Shown here piece after piece: positions 5,847 through 11,468 of a stretch of DNA of 11,708 nucleotides. Each line of letters begins with the position of its first letter. The first letter of the stretch is position 1. The DNA is from an uncultured Kiritimatiellota bacterium (GTDB lineage Bacteria > Verrucomicrobiota > Kiritimatiellia > RFP12 > UBA1067), in contig CAKTZA010000089.1 in assembly GCA_934635045.1 (NCBI GenBank), positions 1-11,708 of the forward strand, given 5' to 3'. The notes below the pieces were generated by a model that saw only the letters and a program-made list of their open reading frames with translations, did not search any database and was not told the DNA's origin. The position numbers and the translations under genes were made by a program.

Positions 5847-7337
5847 TCAGGCCAGCGGGTCGGCCGCGAACTCGCCCTGCTCGGGCACCTGTTCGGACGA
5901 CTCGAAGTTCTCGACCGACTTCGAGACCGGCTCGCGGTCGAGGAAGCGCGTCCACTCGCGCACGAAGCTCATCTCCACCTCGCCCGTCTCGCCGTTGCGG
6001 TTCTTCGCGATGTCGACGATCGCAAGCGTCTTATCGTCCGCGTTGTCCGCCCCCGCCGTCCGGCTCGGACGCCGCAGGAGGAAGACGACGTCCGCGTCCT
6101 GCTCGATCGCGCCCGAGTCGCGCAGGTCGGAGAGCTTCGGCTTCTCGTTCTTGTCGCCGCGCTGCTCGTTCGCGCGCGAGAGCTGCGAGAGCACGATCAC
6201 CGGCACCTTCAGCTCCTTCGCCATCGCCTTGATCTGCTGGGAGATCATCGACACCTCGATCTGGCGGCTCTGGCGCGCGCCCTCGCGGCAGTTGCAGAGC
6301 TGGAGGTAGTCGATGACGATGAGCTCGATGCCGTGCTTCTTCTTCATGCGGCGCGCCCGCGCCCGGAGGTCCATGACGTCGAGGCCGGCCGTGTCGTCCA
6401 CGTAGATCGGCGCGCCCTTCAGTTCGCCGCAGGCGCGCATCAGGTTGTCCGTCATCTCGACCTTCTCGTTCTTGGAGACGAGGTTGCGGTTCAGCCGCCA
6501 CATGTTGATCTTCGCGCGACCGGCGAGCATGCGCTTCGTCAGCTGCTCGACGGGCATTTCCAGCGAGAAGATCGCGACGGGGTGGCGCTTACCCTCGTCG
6601 TAGGGCACGGGCATCTCCGTCGAGATCATCTGCCCGAGCGCGACGGACTCGGCGATGTTCATCGCGAGCGACGTCTTGCCGACGGACGGACGCGCGGCGA
6701 TGACGATCATTTCGGCGGGCTTCAGCCCCTGCAGCGTCTCGTCGAGGTACTTGTAGCCGGTCGACAGGCCCTCCATCAGGCGCCCGCCCGACTCGAACAT
6801 GCGGTCGATGCGCGCGTAGCTGTCCTCGACGGCCATCTCCCACGGGGCGGTCGTGCCGCGCGTGCCGCCGATCTCGAGGAACGTCTTCTCGGCCTCGCCG
6901 AGGACGACCTGCGGGTCGGGGTACTCGTTCTCGTCGAAGCTCTTCTCGACGACCTTCGTCGCCCGCTCGATCAGGAGCCGCCGCAGGTACTTCGCCTTCA
7001 CGATGCCGAGGTAGTGCTCGGCGTGCGCCGTCGTCGGCACCTGGTCGATCAGCGACTGGATGTAGCCGATGCCGCCGACCGTGTCGAGGCGGTTCTCCCG
7101 CTTGAGCTCCTCGATGAGCGTCAGCGCGTCGAGCGGCTTCGACGTCATCGCCATCTGGAGCATCGTCGCGTAGATGAGGCGGTTCGCCGGCCCGTAGAAC
7201 GTCTCGTCGATCACGCCCTGGCTGCGGCACTCGTCCATCACGCGCTCGTCGCCGCGCCCGTTCGCGTCCAGCAGGATCGACCCCAGCAGCGCGCGCTCGG
7301 CCTCCAGGCTGTGCGGCGGCGTCTTCAGGTCGCTCAC
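5847..7337 (-). CDS. dnaB: replicative DNA helicase DnaB
   Basis: This 496-residue hexameric helicase unwinds DNA at the replication fork. The N-terminal domain opens with LKTPPHSLEAERALLGSILL, as in the family, followed by the RecA-like domain. Walker A is ARPSVGKTS (215-223, Lys221), FSLEMP follows, Walker B is LIVIDYLQL (Asp343), then SQLSRANEQR (384-393) and DLRDSGAIEQDAD (404-416). About 15 extra residues (ISTEMPVPYDEGKR) sit between the Walker A helix and IFSLEMP, compared with what I recall of E. coli and Bacillus DnaB. No intein is present. The start is GTG 7337, with GGGAGG 7 bases upstream; an in-frame GTG at 7352 overlaps that ribosome binding site and is unlikely. The gene has its own promoter at 7388-7396 and leads into dinG. 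Confidence 0.95.
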   Translation of the reverse strand: MSDLKTPPHSLEAERALLGSILLDANGRGDERVMDECRSQGVIDETFYGPANRLIYATMLQMAMTSKPLDALTLIEELKRENRLDTVGGIGYIQSLIDQVPTTAHAEHYLGIVKAKYLRRLLIERATKVVEKSFDENEYPDPQVVLGEAEKTFLEIGGTRGTTAPWEMAVEDSYARIDRMFESGGRLMEGLSTGYKYLDETLQGLKPAEMIVIAARPSVGKTSLAMNIAESVALGQMISTEMPVPYDEGKRHPVAIFSLEMPVEQLTKRMLAGRAKINMWRLNRNLVSKNEKVEMTDNLMRACGELKGAPIYVDDTAGLDVMDLRARARRMKKKHGIELIVIDYLQLCNCREGARQSRQIEVSMISQQIKAMAKELKVPVIVLSQLSRANEQRGDKNEKPKLSDLRDSGAIEQDADVVFLLRRPSRTAGADNADDKTLAIVDIAKNRNGETGEVEMSFVREWTRFLDREPVSKSVENFESSEQVPEQGEFAADPLA

Positions 7338-7344
7338 GGGCGCG

Positions 7345-7350
7345 CCTCCC
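7345..7350 (-). promoter_or_regulatory. ribosome binding site GGGAGG deciding the dnaB start
   Basis: GGGAGG on the minus strand lies 7 bases before the GTG at 7337. Its position overlaps the alternative GTG at 7352 and so favours the downstream start. Confidence 0.65.
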
Positions 7351-7387
7351 ACTTCTTTGTTGAATCGCTTTTCATTTCGTGCGGCAC

Positions 7388-7396
7388 ATTATACCA
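7388..7396 (-). promoter_or_regulatory. extended -10 promoter of dnaB-dinG
   Basis: A perfect TGGTATAAT on the minus strand, about 50 bases upstream of the dnaB GTG. No recognisable -35 hexamer is present at 17-18 bases. Confidence 0.65.
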
Positions 7397-7454
7397 AATC
7401 TGCGCCATGCGCCGCGCGCCCCCTTTTCGATTCGTGAGATTTCACACAGGGCCG

Positions 7455-7470
7455 CCCCCCCCCCCCCCCC
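7455..7470. repeat. 16-base C homopolymer (G16 on minus strand)
   Basis: Sixteen C residues in a row lie between the stop codon of the phosphatase-fold lipoprotein (7479-7477) and the dnaB promoter. On the minus strand the G16 tract begins 7 bases after the TGA and ends about 58 bases before the dnaB -10 box. Such tracts slip easily during replication and sequencing, so the exact length is uncertain. Confidence 0.9.
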
Positions 7471-7476
7471 GAACCG

Positions 7477-8385
7477 TCACCTCGGCAACACGAGGGTCGC
7501 GGTGACCGGGAAGTGGTCGCTCGGATACAGCCGGGTGCCGGGACGGAAGTCGTCGTGCGTCGCGAAGTCCAGGACGCGCGTGCCGTCCGAGACGTAGATG
7601 TAGTCGATGCAGTAGTCTTCGTATCGCCGGCCGTCCTCGACAACGGGGCCGTCCTTGTACCGGCCGAAGCCCTGATACGTGTTGCGCGGGCCGGACGTCT
7701 TCTCGGCGATGTCCCGCGCGTCCTTCAGCACCCGCCGCACCGCAACCGCCGGCTTGTCGCCGTAGCGGCAGTTGTGGTCGCCCGTGAAGACGATCGGCGC
7801 GCCCTTCCCGAACTCCCGCATGCGCGAAATGACGAGCAGCATGCCCTTTTCGCGCGCCAGTTCGGAGACGTGATCCGTGTGGGTGTTGGCGAAGCAGAAG
7901 CGACGCCCCGTCGCCTTCTCGCGGAGAATCAGGTACGAGCAGACGCGGGGACAGGCCGCGCCCCAGCCCTTTCGTCCGGGCACGTCAGGCGTCTCCGACA
8001 GCCAGAACGTGCCGGACTTCTCCGCCTCGAACCGACTCTTGCGGTAGAAGACCGGCGATGCCTCGTCCGACTTCCGATCCGCGCCGCGATGGTCGCCGAC
8101 GAAGGCGTAATCGGGCAGATGCTCGCGCAGGTACGCCGCCTGGTCGGGACAGACCTCCTGAAGTCCAAATGCATCCAGATCCAACTTCTTCACGAGCGCC
8201 ACGAGATCCGCCTTGCGCAAGTCCCAGCAGTTCGCGCCGTCCGCCTTCTTGGCCCAGTCGCCGGACAGGCGGATGTTGTAGGAGCCGACGCGGATCGTCT
8301 CGGCGGACGGAGCAGCCGTTCTGCACCCGACAAGCGCAGCCGGCAGCACAGCCGACATCAGGACAGCACCCATTTTGCTCTTCAT
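7477..8385 (-). CDS. endonuclease/exonuclease/phosphatase family lipoprotein
   Basis: This 302-residue protein is predicted to be lipidated and exported: MKSKMGAVLMSAVLPAALVGC ends in the lipobox LVGC (Cys21). The mature part is a complete EEP (DNase I-like) domain: SYNIR at 35-39, LQEV with metal-binding Glu77, NTHTDH at 167-172 (catalytic His), TGDHNC with Asp203 and Asn205, IDYIY at 260-264, and SDHFP with the terminal Asp-His at 290-291. Family members cleave phosphodiesters or phosphomonoesters in nucleic acids, phosphoinositides or sphingomyelin. An extracytoplasmic, membrane-anchored location argues against DNA repair and suggests nucleic-acid scavenging or lipid/sugar phosphate hydrolysis; the substrate is not readable. 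The ATG at 8385 is preceded by CGGAA and gives a compact signal. ATG 8397 and 8418 are in-frame alternatives, and GTG 8433 lies too close to the -10 box. Confidence 0.88.
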   Translation of the reverse strand: MKSKMGAVLMSAVLPAALVGCRTAAPSAETIRVGSYNIRLSGDWAKKADGANCWDLRKADLVALVKKLDLDAFGLQEVCPDQAAYLREHLPDYAFVGDHRGADRKSDEASPVFYRKSRFEAEKSGTFWLSETPDVPGRKGWGAACPRVCSYLILREKATGRRFCFANTHTDHVSELAREKGMLLVISRMREFGKGAPIVFTGDHNCRYGDKPAVAVRRVLKDARDIAEKTSGPRNTYQGFGRYKDGPVVEDGRRYEDYCIDYIYVSDGTRVLDFATHDDFRPGTRLYPSDHFPVTATLVLPR

Positions 8386-8435
8386 GTTTCCGATCATTTT
8401 ATGGTTTGAACTCTTCATTTTAAAAATCTGCACGG

Positions 8436-8465
8436 ATTATACCACGTTCCGCCGAACGCCGTCAA
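8436..8465 (-). promoter_or_regulatory. sigma70-type promoter of the phosphatase-fold lipoprotein gene
   Basis: TTGACG (8465-8460), an 18-base spacer and TATAAT (8441-8436) lie on the minus strand, with TGG directly before TATAAT. This is the best -35/-10 pair in the window. The spacer holds the palindrome CGTTC-GGCG-GAACG (8458-8445), a possible operator. Confidence 0.7.
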
Positions 8466-8476
8466 TGAGGCCGCCG

Positions 8477-8495
8477 TCCGAGCGGTTCGCTCGGA
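8477..8495. promoter_or_regulatory. 19-base perfect palindrome in the divergent promoter region
   Basis: TCCGAGCG-GTT-CGCTCGGA has an 8-bp stem and a 3-base centre. It ends 5 bases before the plus-strand TGGTATAAT box and covers the place where a -35 element would sit. That position fits an operator for a dimeric regulator of the plus-strand operon; a regulatory role is inferred. Confidence 0.45.
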
Positions 8496-8499
8496 ACTT

Positions 8500-8508
8500 T
8501 GGTATAAT
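8500..8508 (+). promoter_or_regulatory. extended -10 promoter of the plus-strand operon
   Basis: A perfect TGGTATAAT ends 7 bases before the ATG at 8516. With the usual 6-8 base distance from -10 to the transcription start, the mRNA would begin at or next to the ATG, so the first gene should be leaderless or nearly so. No -35 consensus is visible. Confidence 0.65.
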
Positions 8509-8515
8509 TCGACCC

Positions 8516-8617
8516 ATGAAAGCTCTTGCGGCACTCGTTCTCATTCCTCTGACGGCGCTGGTCGTGGCAGTCCCGTCGGTGCCGTCTGACGATGCTGTTC
8601 CATCGGAGACCCGCTGA
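8516..8617 (+). CDS. 33-residue hydrophobic small protein, probably leaderless
   Basis: The frame is ATG to TGA and encodes MKALAALVLIPLTALVVAV followed by PSVPSDDAVPSETR. It has a Lys near the N-terminus and one hydrophobic segment of about 17 residues, so it looks like a single-pass membrane peptide or a signal peptide with almost no mature part. There is no Shine-Dalgarno because the promoter box ends 7 bases before the ATG. Its TGA (8615-8617) overlaps the ATG of the next gene (8617-8619) by one base, an arrangement typical of translational coupling. It may mainly serve to deliver ribosomes to the large gene. Alternatively it is the N-terminal remnant of a longer protein, or a small membrane protein in its own right. 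No family is recognised. Confidence 0.5.
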   Translation: MKALAALVLIPLTALVVAVPSVPSDDAVPSETR

Positions 8618-10713
8618 TGGTCGCACCTGTCTTTCGAGAGATTGCTTTCGCCTGGGCTTGCGTGACGCTTGTGGGCGGATGCCTCACCGTGGCGGTTGCC
8701 GTGTGGGCAAGGCATTTTCTGCACGAAGTGTCGGAGCAGTTCATCAGGATGCCGCCGTCCGCCAAGGCCGTGCTGGCGGCGGCGGTCGTCGTCGCGACGG
8801 TCTTCGCGCAGAAGCCGATGAACGTGTCCACGAACCAACCCGAATCGGCACAGGTGGAAACGACTCACACGGAGTCACATATCCCCCGAGCGAAGCGAGC
8901 TGCGAAGCAGGCGCTATGCGGGGTGAGCCACGGAGAGGGTGAAGAATGGGGGGCTACGAATCAACACGAATCTGCACGAATCGGAATCCGTGATAATCCA
9001 TGCCAATCCGTAGACAAGGATTCGTCTGAACTCCGTGCCTCCGTGTCTCCGTGTGAGACAATCGTCTCATCCAACGACGTGGTGCGCGGCTACCGCCTCG
9101 AAACGGTGCGGACGAACGAGGCAATCTCCTACACGCGACCGACGAACGCGCGGCTTGTCGGCACGTGGCACCTCACCGACGCCTACAGGGGAAGAGCATG
9201 GGTGTTGCTGGGGGAGGAAGGAAAAGGGAAGAGGGAAAAAGGAAGAAGTGCGGACGGTCAACTTCTTCCCTCTTCCCTCTTCCTTTTTCCTTTGGGCCCC
9301 CATGTCGTGACGTCGCTCTGGGCGCACACGTGGGGCAAGGTGCGTCCGCAGCTGCGGAACGCCTCGAACGAGATCTTTGTCATTGGCGCGCCGATGTTCG
9401 CGCGGCACGACCAATCCTACCTCTGGACGGCGGCGACCGCAAACGGCTCGGTGCTGCTGACGTGGGAGAACTTCTTCTTGGGCAATCCGTATGAGAGAGT
9501 GTACAACCCGCCTGTCTCGGCACAGCTCGAACTTTTTCCGAACGGCGACTTCATCGCGCGCTCGAACAGTGTCGAGCGCGTCTACCGCCGCGTCAACCCC
9601 GACGACTGGGACGACGACGGCATCCCGAACGGCGCGGACGACGCGCCGCTCGTCCCGTCGGACACACCCCAGTTCGGTCCGCACCAGACGCTGCCGGAGG
9701 GCGCGAACGCGGACGCCTACTGCTGGGTCGATCTCATCGTGCGACAGGCCAACGCCCAGGTGACGTTCACGGGCGACGGCGCGTCGAACCTCGCCGATCC
9801 CTCATTCATCGCCGAGGCGGACGCGACGAACCGCGTCCCCCTCCTCATCGGCAAGACGTACCGCGTGACGTGCCCGATGCCGTTCGAGGTCGCCGCCAAG
9901 TCGAGCGACGACATCGAGGACTCGTGGGAAGAGGATCGGTGGGCACTTTGGCTCCACTGGCCGGTTTCGATTCGCCCACACGGAGTATCCATACAGGGGA
10001 GCATTTCTCACACGGAGATGCGGAGCCACGGAGCCGTCCAAGCCCACGAGCCAATTCTCCGTGTCTCCGTGCCTCCGTGTGAGCTTTCTCTGAGTGCGCT
10101 GTTGCTGTCTTCGACCTTACAGACATTCTCCAAACCTTCCAGAACGTTCACCATGCAAGTTGTCCCCTTTGGCCTTGGCGGGGCGTTCACGTGGACAAAC
10201 GTCTGCTGCCGCGTCTCCGGGAGCGGCTACACGTTCTCGATCACGTGCGGCGACAGCTGCGCCTGCGGCGGCTGCAGCGCGACGGGCTATCTCGAATACG
10301 AGGGCTACCGGCTTCCGGCCTACGGCGGCTCCTGCGGCTGCGGCGGCAGCGTCGACCACCCCGGCGACGATCAAGACCCCGACAAGGACCCGCCCCTGCC
10401 GGGCGCGTCGGCGACGTTCTCGAAGCGCATCGTCTTCTTCGAGGACGAGTACGAGAACGCGCCGGGCGAGACCGTCCCGTGGCGGTCGACCGAGACGGAA
10501 CTCGACTGCTGGGCGTACGGCGGCACGCGCGGCGGGCACGTCCGCATCGAGATCCGGGGTGCGGACGTCCTCGTGCCCTACGGCGGGAGCCCCCTGCCGT
10601 TCGAGCAGGACTTGGAGCCGGGCGAGGAGGTCGCGTTCAAGAACACCTACCGCGCCGTCAGGCCGAGCGGCGGCGAGTCGGCGGAGGCATCATTCTCAAT
10701 GGAGTACGTGTAA
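8617..10713 (+). CDS. large membrane-anchored or secreted protein with in-frame palindromic insertions
   Basis: This is a 698-residue protein of unknown family. Residues 9-31 and 50-64 are hydrophobic; the second, preceded by MPPSAK, could be a signal peptide if translation began at Met45. The rest appears extracytoplasmic: WDDDGIPNGADDAP (331-344) resembles an Asp-rich calcium-binding thrombospondin type 3 motif, and residues 530-575 hold eight Cys in a Gly-rich stretch (CC..C..C.C..C..C.C). A beta-rich C-terminal segment follows. At least three regions look foreign to the protein: about residues 83-147, 200-226 and 464-489. They coincide with palindromic repeat elements, while the flanking segments read as continuous protein. 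The frame is never broken. The start overlaps the stop of the 33-codon gene, and the stop lies one base from the next ATG. Such proteins may be surface or effector-like; no catalytic domain is seen. Confidence 0.7.
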   Translation: MVAPVFREIAFAWACVTLVGGCLTVAVAVWARHFLHEVSEQFIRMPPSAKAVLAAAVVVATVFAQKPMNVSTNQPESAQVETTHTESHIPRAKRAAKQALCGVSHGEGEEWGATNQHESARIGIRDNPCQSVDKDSSELRASVSPCETIVSSNDVVRGYRLETVRTNEAISYTRPTNARLVGTWHLTDAYRGRAWVLLGEEGKGKREKGRSADGQLLPSSLFLFPLGPHVVTSLWAHTWGKVRPQLRNASNEIFVIGAPMFARHDQSYLWTAATANGSVLLTWENFFLGNPYERVYNPPVSAQLELFPNGDFIARSNSVERVYRRVNPDDWDDDGIPNGADDAPLVPSDTPQFGPHQTLPEGANADAYCWVDLIVRQANAQVTFTGDGASNLADPSFIAEADATNRVPLLIGKTYRVTCPMPFEVAAKSSDDIEDSWEEDRWALWLHWPVSIRPHGVSIQGSISHTEMRSHGAVQAHEPILRVSVPPCELSLSALLLSSTLQTFSKPSRTFTMQVVPFGLGGAFTWTNVCCRVSGSGYTFSITCGDSCACGGCSATGYLEYEGYRLPAYGGSCGCGGSVDHPGDDQDPDKDPPLPGASATFSKRIVFFEDEYENAPGETVPWRSTETELDCWAYGGTRGGHVRIEIRGADVLVPYGGSPLPFEQDLEPGEEVAFKNTYRAVRPSGGESAEASFSMEYV
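8864..9057 (+). repeat. composite, apparently nested palindromic element inside the large gene
   Basis: CTCACACGGAG (8864-8874) and its exact complement CTCCGTGTGAG (9047-9057) bound this 194-base stretch. The right arm consists of three tandem 8-mers, CTCCGTGC, CTCCGTGT, CTCCGTGT (9031-9054). The left arm appears split: its outer part is at 8864-8874, a further part GAGCCACGGAG is at 8925-8935, and about 50 bases bounded by TCAC/GTGA lie between. The loop between the arms contains the separate 10-mer palindrome at 8956-9025. The simplest reading is elements inserted into an older element. It encodes about residues 83-147 without a stop. Confidence 0.65.
8956..9025 (+). repeat. palindrome built from tandem 10-mers
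   Basis: Three decamers starting ACGAATC (8956, 8966, 8976) are followed directly by three decamers starting ATCCRT (8986, 8996, 9006), and the unit closes with GATTCGT (9019-9025), the complement of the first ACGAATC. The two halves are imperfect reverse complements. The strict 10-base period is about one DNA helical turn. It sits in the loop of the octamer-type element at 8864-9057. Confidence 0.7.
9220..9290 (+). repeat. purine/pyrimidine hairpin built from tandem 7-mers
   Basis: The left arm (9220-9249) consists of GGAAAAG, GGAAGAG, GGAAAAA, GGAAGAA plus GT, all purine but the last base. After the 11-base loop GCGGACGGTCA the right arm (9261-9290) is AC then TTCTTCC, CTCTTCC, CTCTTCC, TTTTTCC. 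The arms pair at about 27 of 30 positions. The element encodes a Lys/Arg/Glu/Gly-rich stretch followed by LLPSSLFLFPLG, quite unlike the surrounding protein, and leaves the frame open. Confidence 0.75.
10006..10083 (+). repeat. palindrome built from tandem 8-mers, second copy
   Basis: The left arm (10007-10033) is CTC followed by ACACGGAG, ATGCGGAG, CCACGGAG. The right arm (10057-10083) is CTCCGTGT, CTCCGTGC, CTCCGTGT followed by GAG. The arms pair at 23 of 27 positions across a 23-base loop. The right arm encodes LRVSVPPCE, almost identical to LRASVSPCE from the copy at 9031-9057 and in the same frame. A further CACACGGAG lies at 9976-9984. Confidence 0.75.
10126..10155 (+). repeat. weak tandem 10-mer tract
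   Basis: TTCTCCAAAC, CTTCCAGAAC and GTTCACCATG follow each other with a 10-base period and share a TTC..CA.AAC pattern. They encode FSKPSRTFTM. This may be one arm of another degenerate element next to the octamer palindrome, but no complementary arm is visible. Confidence 0.35.
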
Positions 10714-10714
10714 A

Positions 10715-11434
10715 ATGAAAAGAATCCTGACGACCTTGGCCTGTTTCTTGACACTGTGCGGATGTGGCAAGCGTCCGTATACAGAAGACGAGCGGCACGA
10801 AGCGGCGGCGCGGTCACTGATTTCCGTTCTCTCGACGAATGCGTCCGTTCGCGCGATTCGCGCAAGCGGTGCCGTGAGAGAATGTCTCAAGAACTTGAAG
10901 GCGCAACCCGAACGAGAAATGCTCCTTGTGTCTTGGCGGGACGCGCTCAAGGATATCCCTGTCGAGAATCTGCGACCATCCGAAAGGTATTGGTCAGTCC
11001 GGGAGGCTTGCCATCTGCTCGTCTGGGATTTTGTCTGTGCGCTGCAGGACAGCGGCAGTTCTTATGAGGAAATGTGGCAATCGTATTTCGACTCCTTGAC
11101 CTGGCTGGATTCTCAAATTGCGCAAATGAAGCCAGTCCTTGCCAGGACACGCGAACGACGCAAAGAGAATGAATGCTGGGACAGCTACCAAGCCCTCGCC
11201 GAATACCGAGAAAGCGTAATCGAGAATCTTGAGATTGACGAATTCAACAAAACACGTTATCCGAATGACGTCAAGAAGATGGATGCGATTCGTGCGGAGT
11301 TCGAGAGATTGATTGGTCGTCCTATCCGTAAAAGAGAAGACATTACCCGCCTTGGCTTTTACGCAAGACAGGTTGGCGCGTGCATCCAGAGGGAGCGGGA
11401 CGCGGCGTTGAAGAAAACGGCTTTACGCGAATGA
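10715..11434 (+). CDS. lipoprotein of unknown function, lower GC than neighbours
   Basis: This is a 239-residue protein beginning MKRILTTLACFLTLCGC, with lipobox LCGC and lipidated Cys17. The mature part is mostly helical in appearance, charged and with regular hydrophobic spacing (for example SYEEMWQSYFDSLTWLDSQI, EYRESVIENLEIDEF). No family is recognised. The ATG lies one base after the TAA of the large gene, with GGAG 10 bases upstream, so the two are co-translated or at least co-transcribed. GC falls to roughly half in the 3' part, clearly below the housekeeping genes of this window, which suggests recent acquisition. A secreted protein followed at once by a small lipoprotein is a layout seen in effector-immunity pairs, but nothing in either sequence proves that. 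It could equally be an assembly or anchoring partner. Confidence 0.75.
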   Translation: MKRILTTLACFLTLCGCGKRPYTEDERHEAAARSLISVLSTNASVRAIRASGAVRECLKNLKAQPEREMLLVSWRDALKDIPVENLRPSERYWSVREACHLLVWDFVCALQDSGSSYEEMWQSYFDSLTWLDSQIAQMKPVLARTRERRKENECWDSYQALAEYRESVIENLEIDEFNKTRYPNDVKKMDAIRAEFERLIGRPIRKREDITRLGFYARQVGACIQRERDAALKKTALRE

Positions 11435-11468
11435 GAGCAGGGTTGACAATGGGGATATGAGGCCAAAC

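Noticed and set aside
3609..7505. Open frame of 1298 codons on the plus strand
   Set aside because: It is antisense to dinG and dnaB, is dominated by Arg/Val/Leu/Glu as expected from a GC-rich complementary frame, and has no recognisable domain. Both minus-strand genes carry full family motifs.
8956..9054. Possible CRISPR or satellite array because of regularly spaced short repeats
   Set aside because: The units are only 8 or 10 bases, directly adjacent with no spacers, and are mirrored into arms; no cas genes are nearby.
9067..9684. 205-codon frame on the minus strand
   Set aside because: It is antisense to the large gene and has the biased composition of a shadow frame; the purine/pyrimidine hairpin reads similarly on both strands, which makes it look partly protein-like.
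10094..10714. Plus-strand frame that continues upstream from the second lipoprotein
   Set aside because: The upstream part is an Arg/Ala/Ser-rich shadow of the large gene. The lipoprotein proper starts at the ATG 10715, where a signal peptide and lipobox begin.
11435..11468. Possible terminator between the convergent genes
   Set aside because: No inverted repeat or T run is visible in these 34 bases.
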